Below are positions 11,252 to 24,100 of a stretch of DNA of 64,000 bases, piece by piece. The position numbers and the translations under genes are program-made. Position 1 is the first letter of the stretch. Each line of letters opens with the position of its first letter. The notes below the pieces were generated by a model. That model saw nothing but the letters and a program-made list of their open reading frames with translations. It was not told the origin of the DNA and did not search any database. Origin of the DNA: Apostichopus japonicus (taxonomy: Eukaryota; Echinodermata; Holothuroidea; Aspidochirotida; Stichopodidae); the NCBI RefSeq assembly GCF_037975245.1, contig NC_092567.1, positions 19,102,876 through 19,166,875 on the forward strand, in the 5' to 3' direction.

Positions 11252-12680
11252 GAGCATATCTGATGATTAGATCGCAAATACCTTCTGCGATCCATTTTCT
11301 AGACTGATAAATTATGGTTTAGCGTATGTCGCTTTCAACAAAATTATGTCTAGAGCTAAGAACAAGATATTATTCAAAATGGGCTTTTGACCTAACAATT
11401 TGAAATATATTTTGTCTTCTCTGTTCAGTTTCACATTAATCTACCATGAGAATTATTCTTTTAAACAAAAAGGATTGTTATTGTAAACAAAAAGATATGA
11501 ATCCCTACCATTTTAAAATATTCCTTCCAATATGTCTATGGTACAAATCTGTCCATTCACAAATTAAGCAACTCTCAGCGTGAAACCTACTTTATAGTCA
11601 CGTCCATCTTTAAAAATCCTTGCCAATTTTACAAAGGACTGTACAACGCTCAAGAAAGAAAATATTTTCATAACAATTTGAATATCATTTTGGTTTTCAA
11701 CTCTTGCACAATAAACAGCAGATATGTAAATTTCACAGGTCAAAGAAACCATGTATAACAATAATGAAAACTCTTTTCTTGCAATAATTTGGCAAATTTT
11801 TGTCAACATTCTAATTTTCGACATCGTTTCATAGCGGCAATATTTTTAACATCCTTGCTGCCAGCTTATTGTATTGTTGTTGGAAATTTTCAATAGGTTT
11901 TACAGATTAAGCGACACAGTAATATAAACTTTTAGTTTCTATTGAAGTTTCTATTGAAGAGAAAATATAAAGATTTTGATCATGTCCAAGTTGCTCATGA
12001 GATTAGTGATTGCAAGCATATTAAATTAAAAATGTGATCTGGGAAACCAAACTTGCTGATTGAATCGTATTCATGAATTACTTGCTAATTAATTAGTATT
12101 CATGAAGTGAAAATATACATCAGAATGGGTGGCTTGGTTGTTAGAACAATCATATTTTGAAGAAGATGTGATAATTGGCTAACCTTGCCAGAAGTTTGCA
12201 ACCAGTTACCAAAACTATCAACATTGGTTGATTTTATTAAACACAATCAAAACAGAACATTCTCCAATGTTAGAAATTATGTAGAAAAGAGGGCAAAATC
12301 CATAGAAATAATGCCTCAATTGAGACATTAAAATATTTTCAAAATAAATAATATATACATTGAAATATGTAAATCTTGCTCTTCAGATTAGAATCTATAA
12401 ATAATAATTATTTGTCCAACCTATCACACAATCAGGAAATAATTACAAATATTTAGTACTTTTTTACTCTTTAATTTCTTTGACATTTGATCATTCAGGT
12501 ACAAATGACAAGAGTTTATAGAACTTTTTGTGACTTGCAGAAAATGGGCTGTATCACTGGAAGTCGGTATTCGAACCCTGTTAACATGGGTTCGAATCTA
12601 TTGCACAATCAAATTTTGACGGAGAACAACTTTGTTTGGAATATGAACCCCTTTGGGTAACTCTCTGTAACATACTCAGC
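11252..12680. other. Intergenic, AT-rich; one near-perfect palindrome
   Basis: No gene recognised. At 12569-12597 lies a 29-bp palindrome with 10-bp perfect arms (ATTCGAACCC / GGGTTCGAAT) around TGTTAACAT. It resembles a tRNA B box on each arm but no tRNA fold is present. Confidence 0.55.
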
Positions 12681-12911
12681 ATAGAATATTTGTTGCACCG
12701 CTTGCCAAGAACACTATGCAATCTGTTAGATAGATGTTAGGTGATCCATCCATCATAAGGAATTAAGACTCTTTATAGAAAGGTTAAATACGCACGTAAT
12801 GTCATTCGTGAAATTCATACATGTGTATCCTAACCATGAGAATCCTACCCACCCCAGTTGGGACAATTTGTTTCTTTTTAGACTGTACTGTCATGTCACA
12901 CTTCAAAACAC

Positions 12912-13300
12912 TTAAAGGCATTGAAGACTTGCCCCAAACCGCGGGCATTGAAGACTTGCCCCAAACCGTGTGCCGCGCTCTGAAAAAGTTAACTTTCCGT
13001 TTCTTGTAAGTGAAATTTTCTTCTTGTCGCTACAAAATGCAGACAGTAATGAAACGTGATACCTTGTTATCTTTGATCTGGACCTGAGATGTCCACGCTG
13101 CTATGTACAGTGTGTTGTGGGTATTGACCGTAGCTGTATGTATTGACTGTACACTAGTGTCTAATTACCGACGGTATCAAGCTGTGTGTATTTTCTGGCA
13201 TTAATGGTGGTGTTTAACACTTCTGTTACACCTCATTCGAAACTAGGTCAAATTACCGGCATTAGACGTTTCTTTTTGCGCGAGTCTTCACACCCTTTAA
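12912..13300. mobile_element. TTAA-bounded MITE, copy 2
   Basis: Same family as 3395-3767, bounded by TTAA at both ends. It has an internal short duplication of the left end (GCATTGAAGACTTGCCCC occurs twice in a row), also present in copy 3, consistent with copies 2 and 3 being products of the segmental duplication rather than separate insertions. Confidence 0.85.
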
Positions 13301-13572
13301 TGATAGTATGAGCAGCATGAATATCATGATTTTCTATTAGATAAAGCTTAGGAACTGTTCATACTGTCAGTGCAAGTGCTTTGAAGCATGATATGGGAGA
13401 ACAGTATAGAGTGGTATCAGCATTAAATTCCGATAAATAGAATATTTGTTGCACCGCTTGCCAAGAACACTATGCAATCTGTTAGATAGATGTTAGGTGA
13501 TCCATCCATCATAAGGAATTAAGACTCTTTATAGAAAGGTTAAATACGCATGTAATGTCATTCGTGAAATTC

Positions 13573-14393
13573 GTGAATGGAATAAGTTTCTGTTTGCAAT
13601 TTGCATAAAGTTGTTAAATATACAGGAATTTTTCTTTTTACAAATATTAATGTTCTGTATGCCAAAAGAAATGGGGGGAAAAATTAAGAGCGAAATTGAA
13701 AAACGGTGATAAACAGGAAAATTACTACTTTGAACGGCTGGTATCATGACAAGATAGATTATTGAACATTATCCACTACTGTAGTTACCAGCTAAAGCAA
13801 TGGAATTTAGTGTGGGTGTGTACGGCACAAAGGTAGAGTGACTGACTAGCTTCTTATGTTTACCTTGTTGTATGTATTTCTTTTGGTCTAACAGTAACAT
13901 CAAAATTTGCTAATTAATAAATTAATTTAGGGACACAATGTGAAGTAGCTGCTGGACTGTAGCAGTTTGCAAGATTTACCACATCATGTTGTGATCAATG
14001 ATTGTACAGCAAATGGTACATCGTTCTCTACAATCCAACACATCTTACTATTCCTGTGTTGGTGTTCTGTGTTGTTACCAAATGAATTATTAACTAATTA
14101 ATAAATGTTCTTGTGTTAAACATTCGTAGCCAACACCAAAAACGTCAAAACTTGAACAGTTTTAGAAGCAAAGACACATCAATGTTTGAAGTTTTGTAAA
14201 AAGAAGTTATAGTTAAAATGTATAATATTATGGGACATTAGACGCCAAATTTTGTATCAGCACGGAACCAATTTATTATTATTTTTTTTTTAAATACCTC
14301 TGTCTGTACACACTATTTGTTACAGACCAACTATTAGTTAAGTATTTCCATGCAATTAAAGAATTTTTACATTGGTCTTTAGAGATTTATTGC
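13573..14393. other. Spacer S of the duplication, nothing recognised
   Basis: AT-rich single-copy sequence in this window, missing from the first copy of the duplicated unit. No coding or RNA feature seen. Confidence 0.5.
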
Positions 14394-14432
14394 ATACATG
14401 TGTATCCTAACCATGAGAATCCTACCCACCCC

Positions 14433-15117
14433 AGTTGGGACAATTTGTTTCTTTTTAGACTGTACTGTCATGTCACACTTCAAAACACTTAAAGGCATTG
14501 AAGACTTGCCCCAAACCGCGGGCATTGAAGACTTGCCCCAAACCGTGTGCCGCGCTCTGAAAAGTTAACTTTCCGTTGCTTGTAAGTGAAATTTTCTTCT
14601 TGTCGCTACAAAATGCCGACAGTAATGAAACGTGATACCTTGTTATCTTTGATCTGGACCTGAGATGTCCACGCTGCTATGTACAGTGTGTTGTGGGTAT
14701 TGACCGTAGCTGTATGTATTGACTGTACACTAGTGTCTAATTACCGACGGTATCAAGCTGTGTGTGTATTTTCTGGCATCAATGGTGGTGTTTAACACTT
14801 CTGTTACACCTCATTCGAAACTAGGTCAAATTACCGGCATTAGACGTTTCTTTTTGCGCGAGTCTTCACACCCTTTAATGATAGTATGAGCAGCATGAAT
14901 ATCATGATTTTCTATTAGATAAAGCTTAGGAACTGTTCATACTGTCAGTGCAAGTGCTTTGAAGCATGATATGGGAGAACAGTATAGAGTGGTATCAGCA
15001 TTAAATTCCGATAAAGAGCTTAGGAACTGTTCATACTGTCAGTACAAATGCTTTTAAGGATGACATGAGAGGACAGTGTGGAGTGGTATTAGCATGTAGA
15101 AGATTGTCCCAACTCTT
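14433..15117. mobile_element. MITE with 12-bp perfect TIR, interrupted by a TTAA element
   Basis: The ends AGTTGGGACAAT and ATTGTCCCAACT are exact inverted complements. A TTAA MITE (14489-14878) sits inside the left arm. The uninterrupted relative at 20879-21073 aligns on both sides of the insertion (CTTCAAA before, and TTAGGAACTGTTCATACTGT after), showing the nesting order. The right part holds a two-copy repeat of the block starting CTTAGGAACTGTTCATACTG. Confidence 0.8.
14489..14878. mobile_element. TTAA-bounded MITE, copy 3 (nested)
   Basis: Bounded by TTAA, with the left end AGGCATTGAAGACT and right end AGTCTTCACACCC as imperfect inverted repeats. It is nearly identical to copy 2 and inserted into the 14433-15117 element. 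Confidence 0.85.
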
Positions 15118-15646
15118 TTAATGGTACCAAACATTGTCATCATAAGTAAATTACAGAGTTATTTTTGATTGTGTGCTTATTACTTTTATGTGTGAAATCG
15201 TAATTCATTGCGGCATTATATGATGCACTTTCTACCACTGAGTGTTGTGTAAGTATTTATTGTAAGATGCGATGTTAAGGTGACCGTACCAGAAGTTCCC
15301 GTCTACCAGGAACAGTTCAAGTATTTTATGGATCTTTCTCAGATTAAATTTTCCTTGGAAATTGTCGTTCCGAAAAAAGGGCTCAGTATAATGATGAAAA
15401 AAAATACATGGTTTTAGAGGATGTATTGAAAAAAACCTGGGTAGACCTGATCATTTTGGAAACATAGCAACATCAAAACATGGAGGCCTCAAAATCAAAC
15501 GTGTCCATTAAAACGTGTAGTGTAGATATTACCCCAAGATATCAACATGGGGATCAATACCATGTCCGGGAATTTCTGGAAAATAATACTGTCACCTTAA
15601 TCTATGTATTTCATCATCTCACAGCTTCTGATTTTGATCTGTCTAA

Positions 15647-15809
15647 CAGGCATGAGCCTTTTCCGCGAATTCGCGAAATATCCGTGATTTCTTTTCTACC
15701 TCGGGACATAAAATATTATCCTAACACACTGTAGCATACGCAAACTGGAGCCTATACCGCAATTTTTGCAAAGTTCCGTGATTTTTTTTTTACCCCAGGC
15801 TCATCCCTG
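15647..15809. mobile_element. 163-bp MITE (CAGGCATGAGC family), copy 2
   Basis: Same ends and interior as 11082-11245, with the core palindrome reduced to CGCGAATTCGCG. The flanks are GTCTAA and GTCTGA, a 5/6 match for a 6-bp target duplication. Confidence 0.85.
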
Positions 15810-17980
15810 GTCTGAACTGATTTAGGATTTAGGGAAGGGGTAAATACTTTCCACAGTGGCTGTTCCTGGCTTGTCATTCGTTTACAGTATCTGTTTCTAT
15901 GACAACCCTGACAATTGCCATGGTGAAAGTTGTACCTTGACTTCATTAAAATTTTAATTGCTAAAAATTTATCATTCCAGTACAGTAATATTCAGTTTTA
16001 CTCACTCAAGGAATTTCGTACATTGTGCTGTGTAAGTTACTTGAAAGTATATCTTTTCTCACAAAATGGCTTGGATCATTTTTAACCTCAAGCATATGGA
16101 TCAGTGCGGGATATTGGCAATAGTTAGTAGGAACAGGTTTGAGAATATTTTATGTGATATTTATCACTATTTTCTTCAAATTTATCATCAATATTTCGGA
16201 ATGTTACAAGTGTCCACACAGGATAACATTTTACCTCAGACATGATGTTAGTCGTATTGTATTACCCATTAGTATTTTCCAATCGTTTTTGTTCTATCGT
16301 ATTTATTTAGTCATATTACGGCTTCACAAGTTTTCTTGAATGTCTGCAGTGTTTCCGTTGGGAATCTTCAGCGTTCATACAGAGGGCGCTGTCATATTTG
16401 CAGAGGGCGCTGTCATATCGGTCCTAACAGTGCGGCAGATACGGCTCTAGGTCTCACTGTGTGTAGACTGTAGATCTATGCTGTTTAAATATCTCCAAAT
16501 ACTTTTATAAAGCTCTGCAACATATCTCAGTGTATGTGCCAGTCCTTGCTAGCTAGTTGTATGCTGTTCAAGCTATATTATGAGCTCCTTCATGTGCCAG
16601 TGTGACCTCCGTATATAGCTTTAAATTAATTTACCGTTGGACCAACACATAGGTAAGGAATGGGAACGCCTCCTAATATGTAGTATTTTCAATAGACTTG
16701 TATAAACTTCTCTATTTTGGTAATGTAAGAGGCAAGGCGTGGTCCGGCCATAAAATGAAGCGGAGGCAACGAAAAAAGGTCTGCATAAGGCAAGACCCTG
16801 TTTAGAAAAGAAGCTACTTATATATGACTTCCTACTTTGATATAAACCAAAGAGAATAGCAAGCACAGCAAAGACACACATGATTGCTTCCTCATAAAGA
16901 CCAGCTATGCATGCCGATGTAGACTTATTTAAAAATTCATTTACATGATAAAAGAAAAGAATATTTTACACCTCTACACTGGTCGTGAAAATATGTTTCA
17001 AGAGATCCTCGTCTTAAATAATAATTACGAGAAGAATCGCAGACATAGTTCCAGTGGATTCAATTTCGGAGACTTGGATTCAAATTTACTGAAATTCAAA
17101 AAACTAAAAAACTCTGTTAAAGCAGACGTGATTAAAAATAACCCAAAGAAGCTTTCTGATTGGTTAACGGCAAGATGTGTATAAAGTTATCAAAACAAAT
17201 GGCGGTAACATTCGGTTGCTAAGATGTACCAGTGATGAGTGGTAGAAGCGATATGTTAGCTATATGTCTATGTCACATGACTGAATTAGGGAACGTGCAA
17301 GGTAGTTTGCCCAGATTCTATCCGTCAGAGATTTCTGGAGGGAATTATCAGTGTTCTCAGAGACTGCAGCCAAGGTTTGTCTAGTGTTTGCAGAACTAGG
17401 TAGGACCGATATGTCAGCGACCCCCTTCTGTTGGTTTAGGGCATGGATGAAGATTCCCATTAGGGAATATAATTTTTTTATAATTTGACATGTTCAATGT
17501 AAAACTTTATTTTGCATCAAATTTCTAACATTCGGCTGATACAATACCCAACCATCCAAAATTAAGGTGAAATACCCTTATGGCATAATCAGTTACTTCA
17601 GTCCCAAGGGATTCAACTTAAATTCAGAGTTTGCCGACCAGTTTTAATGGCTAAGACAAATTGTTTTGTTAATTATTACCCGAGTCCACCAAACTGGGCC
17701 CAGGGTAGATGAATTTTTGGGTAGAATTTCGAAAATTTGCACATGAAACAGTAACACACTGCATTACAATTAGAAAGATGCAAACATTTCTTTATTTCAA
17801 TTATTATAATCGTTTTAAATTGTATTATGTTATATTTATTTGTATTGGCTAAAGAAAATCTGTTTTCACAAGCAATTTGGATAACCTTTCAGCAATGGTA
17901 TTAATTTTCATCCACAAGAAATGACACAAGGTATTTTTAGTATTAATTCAACTATTTGCAATGCACCATTATGTAATTTT
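15810..17980. other. Intergenic; no supported gene
   Basis: An 11-bp GAGGGCGCTGT motif is repeated at 16382 and 16401. An open stretch at 16945-17184 reads as a Lys/Asn-rich peptide but has neither family resemblance nor convincing splice context. No other feature seen. Confidence 0.45.
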
Positions 17981-18365
17981 ACATGCAACAGTTATGAAGC
18001 ATTGTTTAGTCATAAACATGCAACAGTAATGAAGCATTGTTGAGTAGATGAACATGTAACAGGTATTGAAGCATTGTATAGAAGATAAACATGCAACAGT
18101 AATAAAGCATTGTTTAGTCATAAACATGCAACAGTAACAAAGTATTGTGTAGCAGATAAACATGCAACAGTAATGAAGCATTGTTTGGTAGATAAACATG
18201 CAACAGTTATGAAGCATTGTTTGTTAGATAAACATGCAACAGGTATTGAAGCAGTGTATAGAAGATAAAAATGCAACAGTAATGAAGCATTGTTTAGTAG
18301 ATAAACATGCAACAGTAATCAAGCATTGTTTAGTAGATAAACATGCAACAGTAATGAAGCATTAA
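17981..18365. repeat. 36-bp minisatellite, ~10.6 copies
   Basis: The unit starts ACATGCAACAGTAATGAAGC and is 35-37 bp long. Variants recur in order: the GGTATTG/TATAGAAG type is copy 3 and copy 8, which hints at a five-unit higher-order period. The units are contiguous with no distinct spacers, so this is not a CRISPR array. Confidence 0.95.
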
Positions 18366-20878
18366 CTTCATACAAGACTTCTAATACTCCTAACGAAATT
18401 TGTTAAAAGGCAGTATTCTGGTCATCTCCGCAATTTTACATTTTATATTGGACAAAATATGCAAAATGAGGCTTCTTTAATAATCTATTTTCTTTATTCT
18501 TTCAATTCTGTAATGGTTTAATGTTTGCTGTACTCGATTTGATGCAGAAAAAAAAATTATTCCTTGAAAATCCTTTAGGATTAAATATTTTACTGCCTTA
18601 CATTAATTATCATGTACTACAAAATAATTTGAAATATTTAAGATGGGCAGAGAAAGTGAAGTTTTTCTTACTATCAATCATGCTTACTTCATTTTTTTAT
18701 CCTTTTGACACATCTTGTTACCCCTCTGTTCTGGACAGGATCCAATCCTGACGAGACGGGGGAAGGGGAGGGGTGGCCAGAGGGGTTCAAGCCCCAGGGC
18801 TTTGATCAATATGGTACAAAGAAAACTTCTCTCATTTTCGAAATTTGCTTAAGGACAAAATGAACACTTAACTTAGACAAAACTTACCCTTGGGGACAGA
18901 CGTGGCTCTGGAACCCCCCACCATCCCTTATCTGACCCTTCTTGTTCCTCTCCCGCTGGTTCTTTAACTTTGTGATTTTCTATACACTGTGCAATGAATA
19001 AATACTTGGTAATAATTTGGTCCTTTCGTTGTGTATATTGAGCTTACCGTCTATCTGTTTCTTTCCAAAACAAGTACTACATTGCAGAACCAAATTAGTG
19101 ATTGTATTTAAGATAATAAAGAATTCTTTCTCATTGTAAGATGTAACTTTAAAAATAATTGTCCAAGTTACTAGTTGGCATACTCTTAATGAGATTTTTC
19201 TATTTCAAGAATATTTCTGAATTTTGCTTTTAATGCATAACTTTTCTGTAAATTTGACATTTAATTCTTCCTTGCTGGAAAATAATGCATATTCATGATG
19301 GTCCTAAAAAATGAGTAGAGGATTTCCATTTGTTCATTTTTCTTATCCCCCCTCCCACTATCCCTTATCCCCAACTATGTACTTTTCTTAGTTTCATTTT
19401 TCCATCAGCAGTTTTGAATAAAGGCAAATTTGATATTTTAGTAAATGTAAGATAAGATCAACTTTATTAAACTCAACAAAGGTGGTAATTGAATGCTTGC
19501 ATAAAACAGTAAACAGTGTGCCAAAAAAAATAAATTACAAATCATGTATAAACAAGCCTTAAACAATACAATGGACAAGGCAAGAGACCAGAACAGTTCT
19601 ATCAAAAGAGACCAATCAGGGAAGCTCTTGCGATTGACAATTAGGGTTATGAAGTTTTATACACTTTGAAATAAATGAGGGTCTTACCATGTCAAGGTGA
19701 TGGAACGGTACGGTAGTATACGCAATAGCTTTGCAGAATACAACTCATCGGTTGTTTACGTCTTTAGTTTGTTATCCATTTTTATGTTTTTATTATTATT
19801 ATTATTATTTTATGTAGCAACCACCAAGTATTTTTAATATTTCTAAATGAATGTTTTTTGCCGATTGTTTGGTGACATTGTAGATCAGTAATTCACTCAG
19901 TACAAATAAAAATTATTTCCTTATTCTGTTTGTTTAATTGTGATTTATTGACAAATTATTGGTGGATAAATGGAAAACTGTCTTCATTGTGTATAGCCTG
20001 CTGTAAGGAGCTATATATGGCTGATTTGATGACAGGGCATCGGTGAGCTACAAGAAGGTTTTAGTACCAAATGGTTAACTGCAGTAACATTACTTAAGTC
20101 AGAATGTTATTTTCCTACAGGGGTGTGATGCCCCTTTCATATTCCCCTACCCATTTCACAGGCATATTTCATCAGAATTATTTAACATGGTGAACCATCG
20201 AGGGTAGCAAGATTGTCTAAATGGCACATATATTTTTACATACATTTGGAATTAATCAAATTTAGTGATATTTTTGCTTAGGTAAAAGAAAGGGAGGGGC
20301 AGTGGGTACAGGGGAGTACATCCTAAGACTATATGATTGAGTAAGTATGCTGATATCTTAAGTGCCACAGTAGCCACACAGGGGTGAGTGAGGGGTACAC
20401 TTGGATGGAAGTCCCACCAACCTATACAAAGTATAGTAAAAAAAAGTAGGAGGAAATAAACTGAAAAATCATGTTAAGATTAGTAATTGTAATGGAATGT
20501 ACAACCCCTTTCTGTTCCTTTCTCCCCCCCCCCCCCTCCAACACCTCAAGCACTCCATTTACCTTTCCATATTCACAAATTTTTATTCCTTGGACAGAAG
20601 GACTGGTTATAACCTTAATAGGGCATTTAATGATATTAACATAGTAGCATAAATATAAATTGGAAGTGTAAATAACAATTCTGTCCGGTTAGGAATATAT
20701 ATACCGTACTCTATAGCAACACATTATTACAGTTAGACTTAATTAATTGTAAGAAGATATATCCAACAGAAAATATTTCTCCATGAACAAAGGGATACAC
20801 TTTCTTAGCAAAGAAGACCATTTTCTATGGATATTTCCTAGCAGGGAGGTTGACGATTTGGAGATAGCAATCACCCTA
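18366..20878. other. Intergenic; no supported gene
   Basis: AT-rich sequence with short G- or C-runs (for example 20523-20537). No exon, RNA or bounded element recognised. Confidence 0.5.
20582..20587 (-). terminator. Candidate polyadenylation signal of C1q gene
   Basis: AATAAA on the minus strand, about 525 bases after the stop codon of the C1q-domain gene. Confidence 0.3.
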
Positions 20879-21073
20879 AGTTGGGACAATTTTTTTTTTA
20901 AACTGTCACACTACGTAATGCTTCAAAGCAGTTGTACTAACAGTATGATTATCCTGTTTTTCTCTCAGATGAAGATTTAGGAACTGTTCATACTGTCAGT
21001 ATGAGTGCTTCGAAGCATGATATGAGAGTACAGTATATAGTGGAGTTAGCATTGGAGAATAGTGTTCCCAACT
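20879..21073. mobile_element. Uninterrupted 195-bp MITE of the AGTTGGGACA family
   Basis: It begins AGTTGGGACA and ends TGTTCCCAACT. It shares the internal TTAGGAACTGTTCATACTGT block with 14433-15117 but lacks the TTAA insertion. It lies 39 bases beyond the C1q gene stop codon, so it probably forms part of that gene's 3' UTR. Confidence 0.8.
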
Positions 21074-21112
21074 GGCTAAAAATTACACGGATTCGTCATG
21101 TACTGAGACATT

Positions 21113-24100
21113 CTAATCGGCATCAAGTAAATAACCAAGAAATGTAGTGAAACCGTAATGGCTCCCATAGAACCCCGTAGTATCGTACAACTGTAACCAT
21201 ACTTGGTCATCGTACTGAAGGTGAAGCATGACACTATTACTGGAACTATCCTCGTCGTCTAGATCTCCGTATTCCAGAGCACTGGCGACATGTTCACCTG
21301 AAACGATTAGGCGAGAATAAAGGAATATGAGTTCTTGAATAACACACGGTATTTTGTAAAGGCCATTTCGGACCCAGAGGTTGAGGACTTATTAAGTTAA
21401 GGGAGAGAAAATAATTTGAGATAAGCGGTAAAATGTTTGTTAAAATTTTTGTACATAGTTGACCTTTGATTTACTTTCTAGCAGATTTGTCGCATTCATG
21501 ATAAAGTTGCAGAAGAGTCACTGAAACAACATTCGCACGAAAACCGGACATTCTTGGGCGGCACCATTATAAAATTGTCCCATTTCTAACCCCCCCCCCC
21601 CCACCTGCGGTCATGATGACATTAATACATTTCCCAATATAAGACTGGTTCTGCTTTTAAAACAAGATAACCTTTGGCAGTGGCGGAGAAACAGGGGGGG
21701 TTGGGGGGGTTTTAACCCCCCCACTTTTTGAAGAGGGGGGGTTGGCCCACACAATCAACCCCCCTAGTTTTTGCCAGTAATGTTCTGTTATAGCCTATGT
21801 TATGTGCTCCAAATGGCATAAAAAATCATATTATTTAAATTTGAAATTGTTAAAGTCATTTCAACCTTTTACCTGGTAGGCTACATCAACAATTAACGAC
21901 CGAAAACCGAGTTAGAATTGACCCACACATTATTTCTAGCCCCTTTCCCCTACCTGGCGCATTGGAACTTGTAGCTCATAGCGCTAACTTCACCCCACAA
22001 CAGACATACACAAAATAACGTTTTGTTGCTGTTGAAAAGCTTTGGAACTGTATACACTTGCCAACTTCAACGAGGTGAAGGAAGGAAAAGAAAAAGAAGA
22101 AAGAGAGAAAAGGAGAAAAGGATGGAATAGAAAATACGGCAAGAAAACGGGAAGAGAAAGAGGAACGGTGACAAATTATTCGAATTTGTAAAGCAAACAG
22201 CAGATATCACATCATATCAGTGAGCATGAAAATGGCGTTCCACGATAAACAGCCTCCAAACCATGGGCGCAGATCCTGGTGAGGACAGCGGGACGCGTCC
22301 CCACCAACTTTTTCAGTAGTGGGGACATGATATACCGTGTCCCCACCAATTTGTCTTGACCAATAGCTGCATTTCAAGTTCCCCTGTATTAAACTTTGGC
22401 GCAGTTTGATCCAGCATTGTGCAAATGACATGCAGCAGTTCTCAATTTATTGTATTTTATCCACAGTTGTTAAATATAGGACGGAAATCACATTTGCGGC
22501 AGTCTATATTTGTTTTCTGGGAGAGGACCCCAGACCCATCGTATATACAAAAGTCTACTTGGATTATTTGTCCCCTGATTTTCTTTCTGCAGACGCCCAT
22601 ATAAATATCTCCATACTAAATTTCTAAGCCATGAGATTTAAAACTTAAGGAGGTTTATAGGAGCATCATTAGGTCTGGGAAGTGTTATTTCCGGCGATCT
22701 GGGAGGTATATTTGCCCAAAAAAATCGTACGCTACGCGCGAACCCATGGTCGCGCTCCGCTTAGATAATGTCATAGAACAGACACGCGTCCCCACCATTA
22801 TCCAAGACTGATCTGCGCTCATGCTCAAAACTGTCGATGTGTGTTGTGTTCGGTTTCGGAAATATCTGGTATATTTTTATTTCCTTCAACGAAATTTTTT
22901 AGTAGCCGTCTGAATTTTCGAAAATTCCCTAACCAACATTCTTCATCATACTCGTGCAATTTTGACCCGTCTGTTAGGGTTTGAAGGAGGTTTTTCTATA
23001 TCGGTTGTCCATAGATGATATTTTGTGCAACATTATGGGTATGTTTTGAAGTGAATTTATTCAGGGGAATTGTGAATTTTCAAATTCTGAACAGTGGGGC
23101 TGACGGATATTGTGGGCCGCGATGAAGAATCACCTACAAAAGCAATGATCCACAGGATATGTGATGAAGTCGAACATGATGTGTGACTGGTGACAATCTT
23201 CAAAAAGGTTATAGATGAGAAAAAAAGTATTTGGAAAAAACTTGGTTCTCAGGCAAAAGTGTACATATGGTTGGTCAGTTTCAAGCCCGAGAAGTGCCAT
23301 TTCCTGTGATCTGGGGGTACCAAAACCAGAAATTTTCTTGTACGCTGCGCGCCAACCAATGGTGGCGCTCCGCTTAGATAGTAATACGCGCCCCCGGGTT
23401 AGAAAATCCTGCATACACCCCTGGTTAAATGCAGCTTTTCAAGGCCTGGGCAGTGCCATTTACTGCAATCTGGGAGGCAATATTTGCCAAAAAATTCTTG
23501 TGCACTTCGCGCCAACTTATGGTGGCGCTCCATTTAGATAGTGAGCCAGCAGTTATGACTTTTTATTTCATCAATGGCCTGCAACCCCCCCACTTCTGAC
23601 AAGAAATCTCCGCCACTGACCTTTGGCATCATAGTAGGATATGGGAATGACCAGGCAAGTATACCAGAAACACCACCAACTGCTCTAAGCATGATTATGT
23701 TATGTGCTCTATCAACATAGAACCCCATCATCCTAATATACGGACAGTATATGGCACGCCTCGGAGAGCGACAAAGCATATGATAGAGGACATGGTGGGG
23801 CAGAGTGGGTTGGGTGGGGTCGGGCTGGCGGGGTGGTAGATTTACTATTAGCTTGTTCTTACCATTAAGCATCAGCTGTACCATCGGGTTCGTACTGCTT
23901 GACGCCTTATGGACATTATAACCAAAATAGTAATAACCTGCAAAAGGACAAAAGAAAATGTTTGGATCAAATCCCATATTGCGCACACTCAAATCTAGCA
24001 ATCCGAAATAGATGCATATTTGTCTATGATATGGTTGACCAGTTAAGGCAAGTTGCAAGCGCCATTTGATCTTTCCTTGCAAGTCCGACTTTACACATTA

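Larger units (their letters stand above)
12681..15015. repeat. A-B-A-S-B segmental duplication
   Basis: Block A (136 bp) occurs at 12681-12816 and 13437-13572. Block B (about 621 bp) occurs at 12817-13437 and 14394-15015. Both pairs are nearly identical. Only the second copy has the 821-bp spacer S (13573-14393) between A and B. The simplest reading is tandem duplication of an A-S-B unit followed by loss of S from the first copy. Confidence 0.9.

Noticed and set aside
16945-17184. 79-codon plus-strand open frame, Lys/Asn-rich
   Set aside because: No recognisable domain, poor splice context and isolated in a gene-poor stretch.
17981-18365. CRISPR-like periodic array
   Set aside because: Units are contiguous with no unique spacers and the genome is animal; it is a minisatellite.
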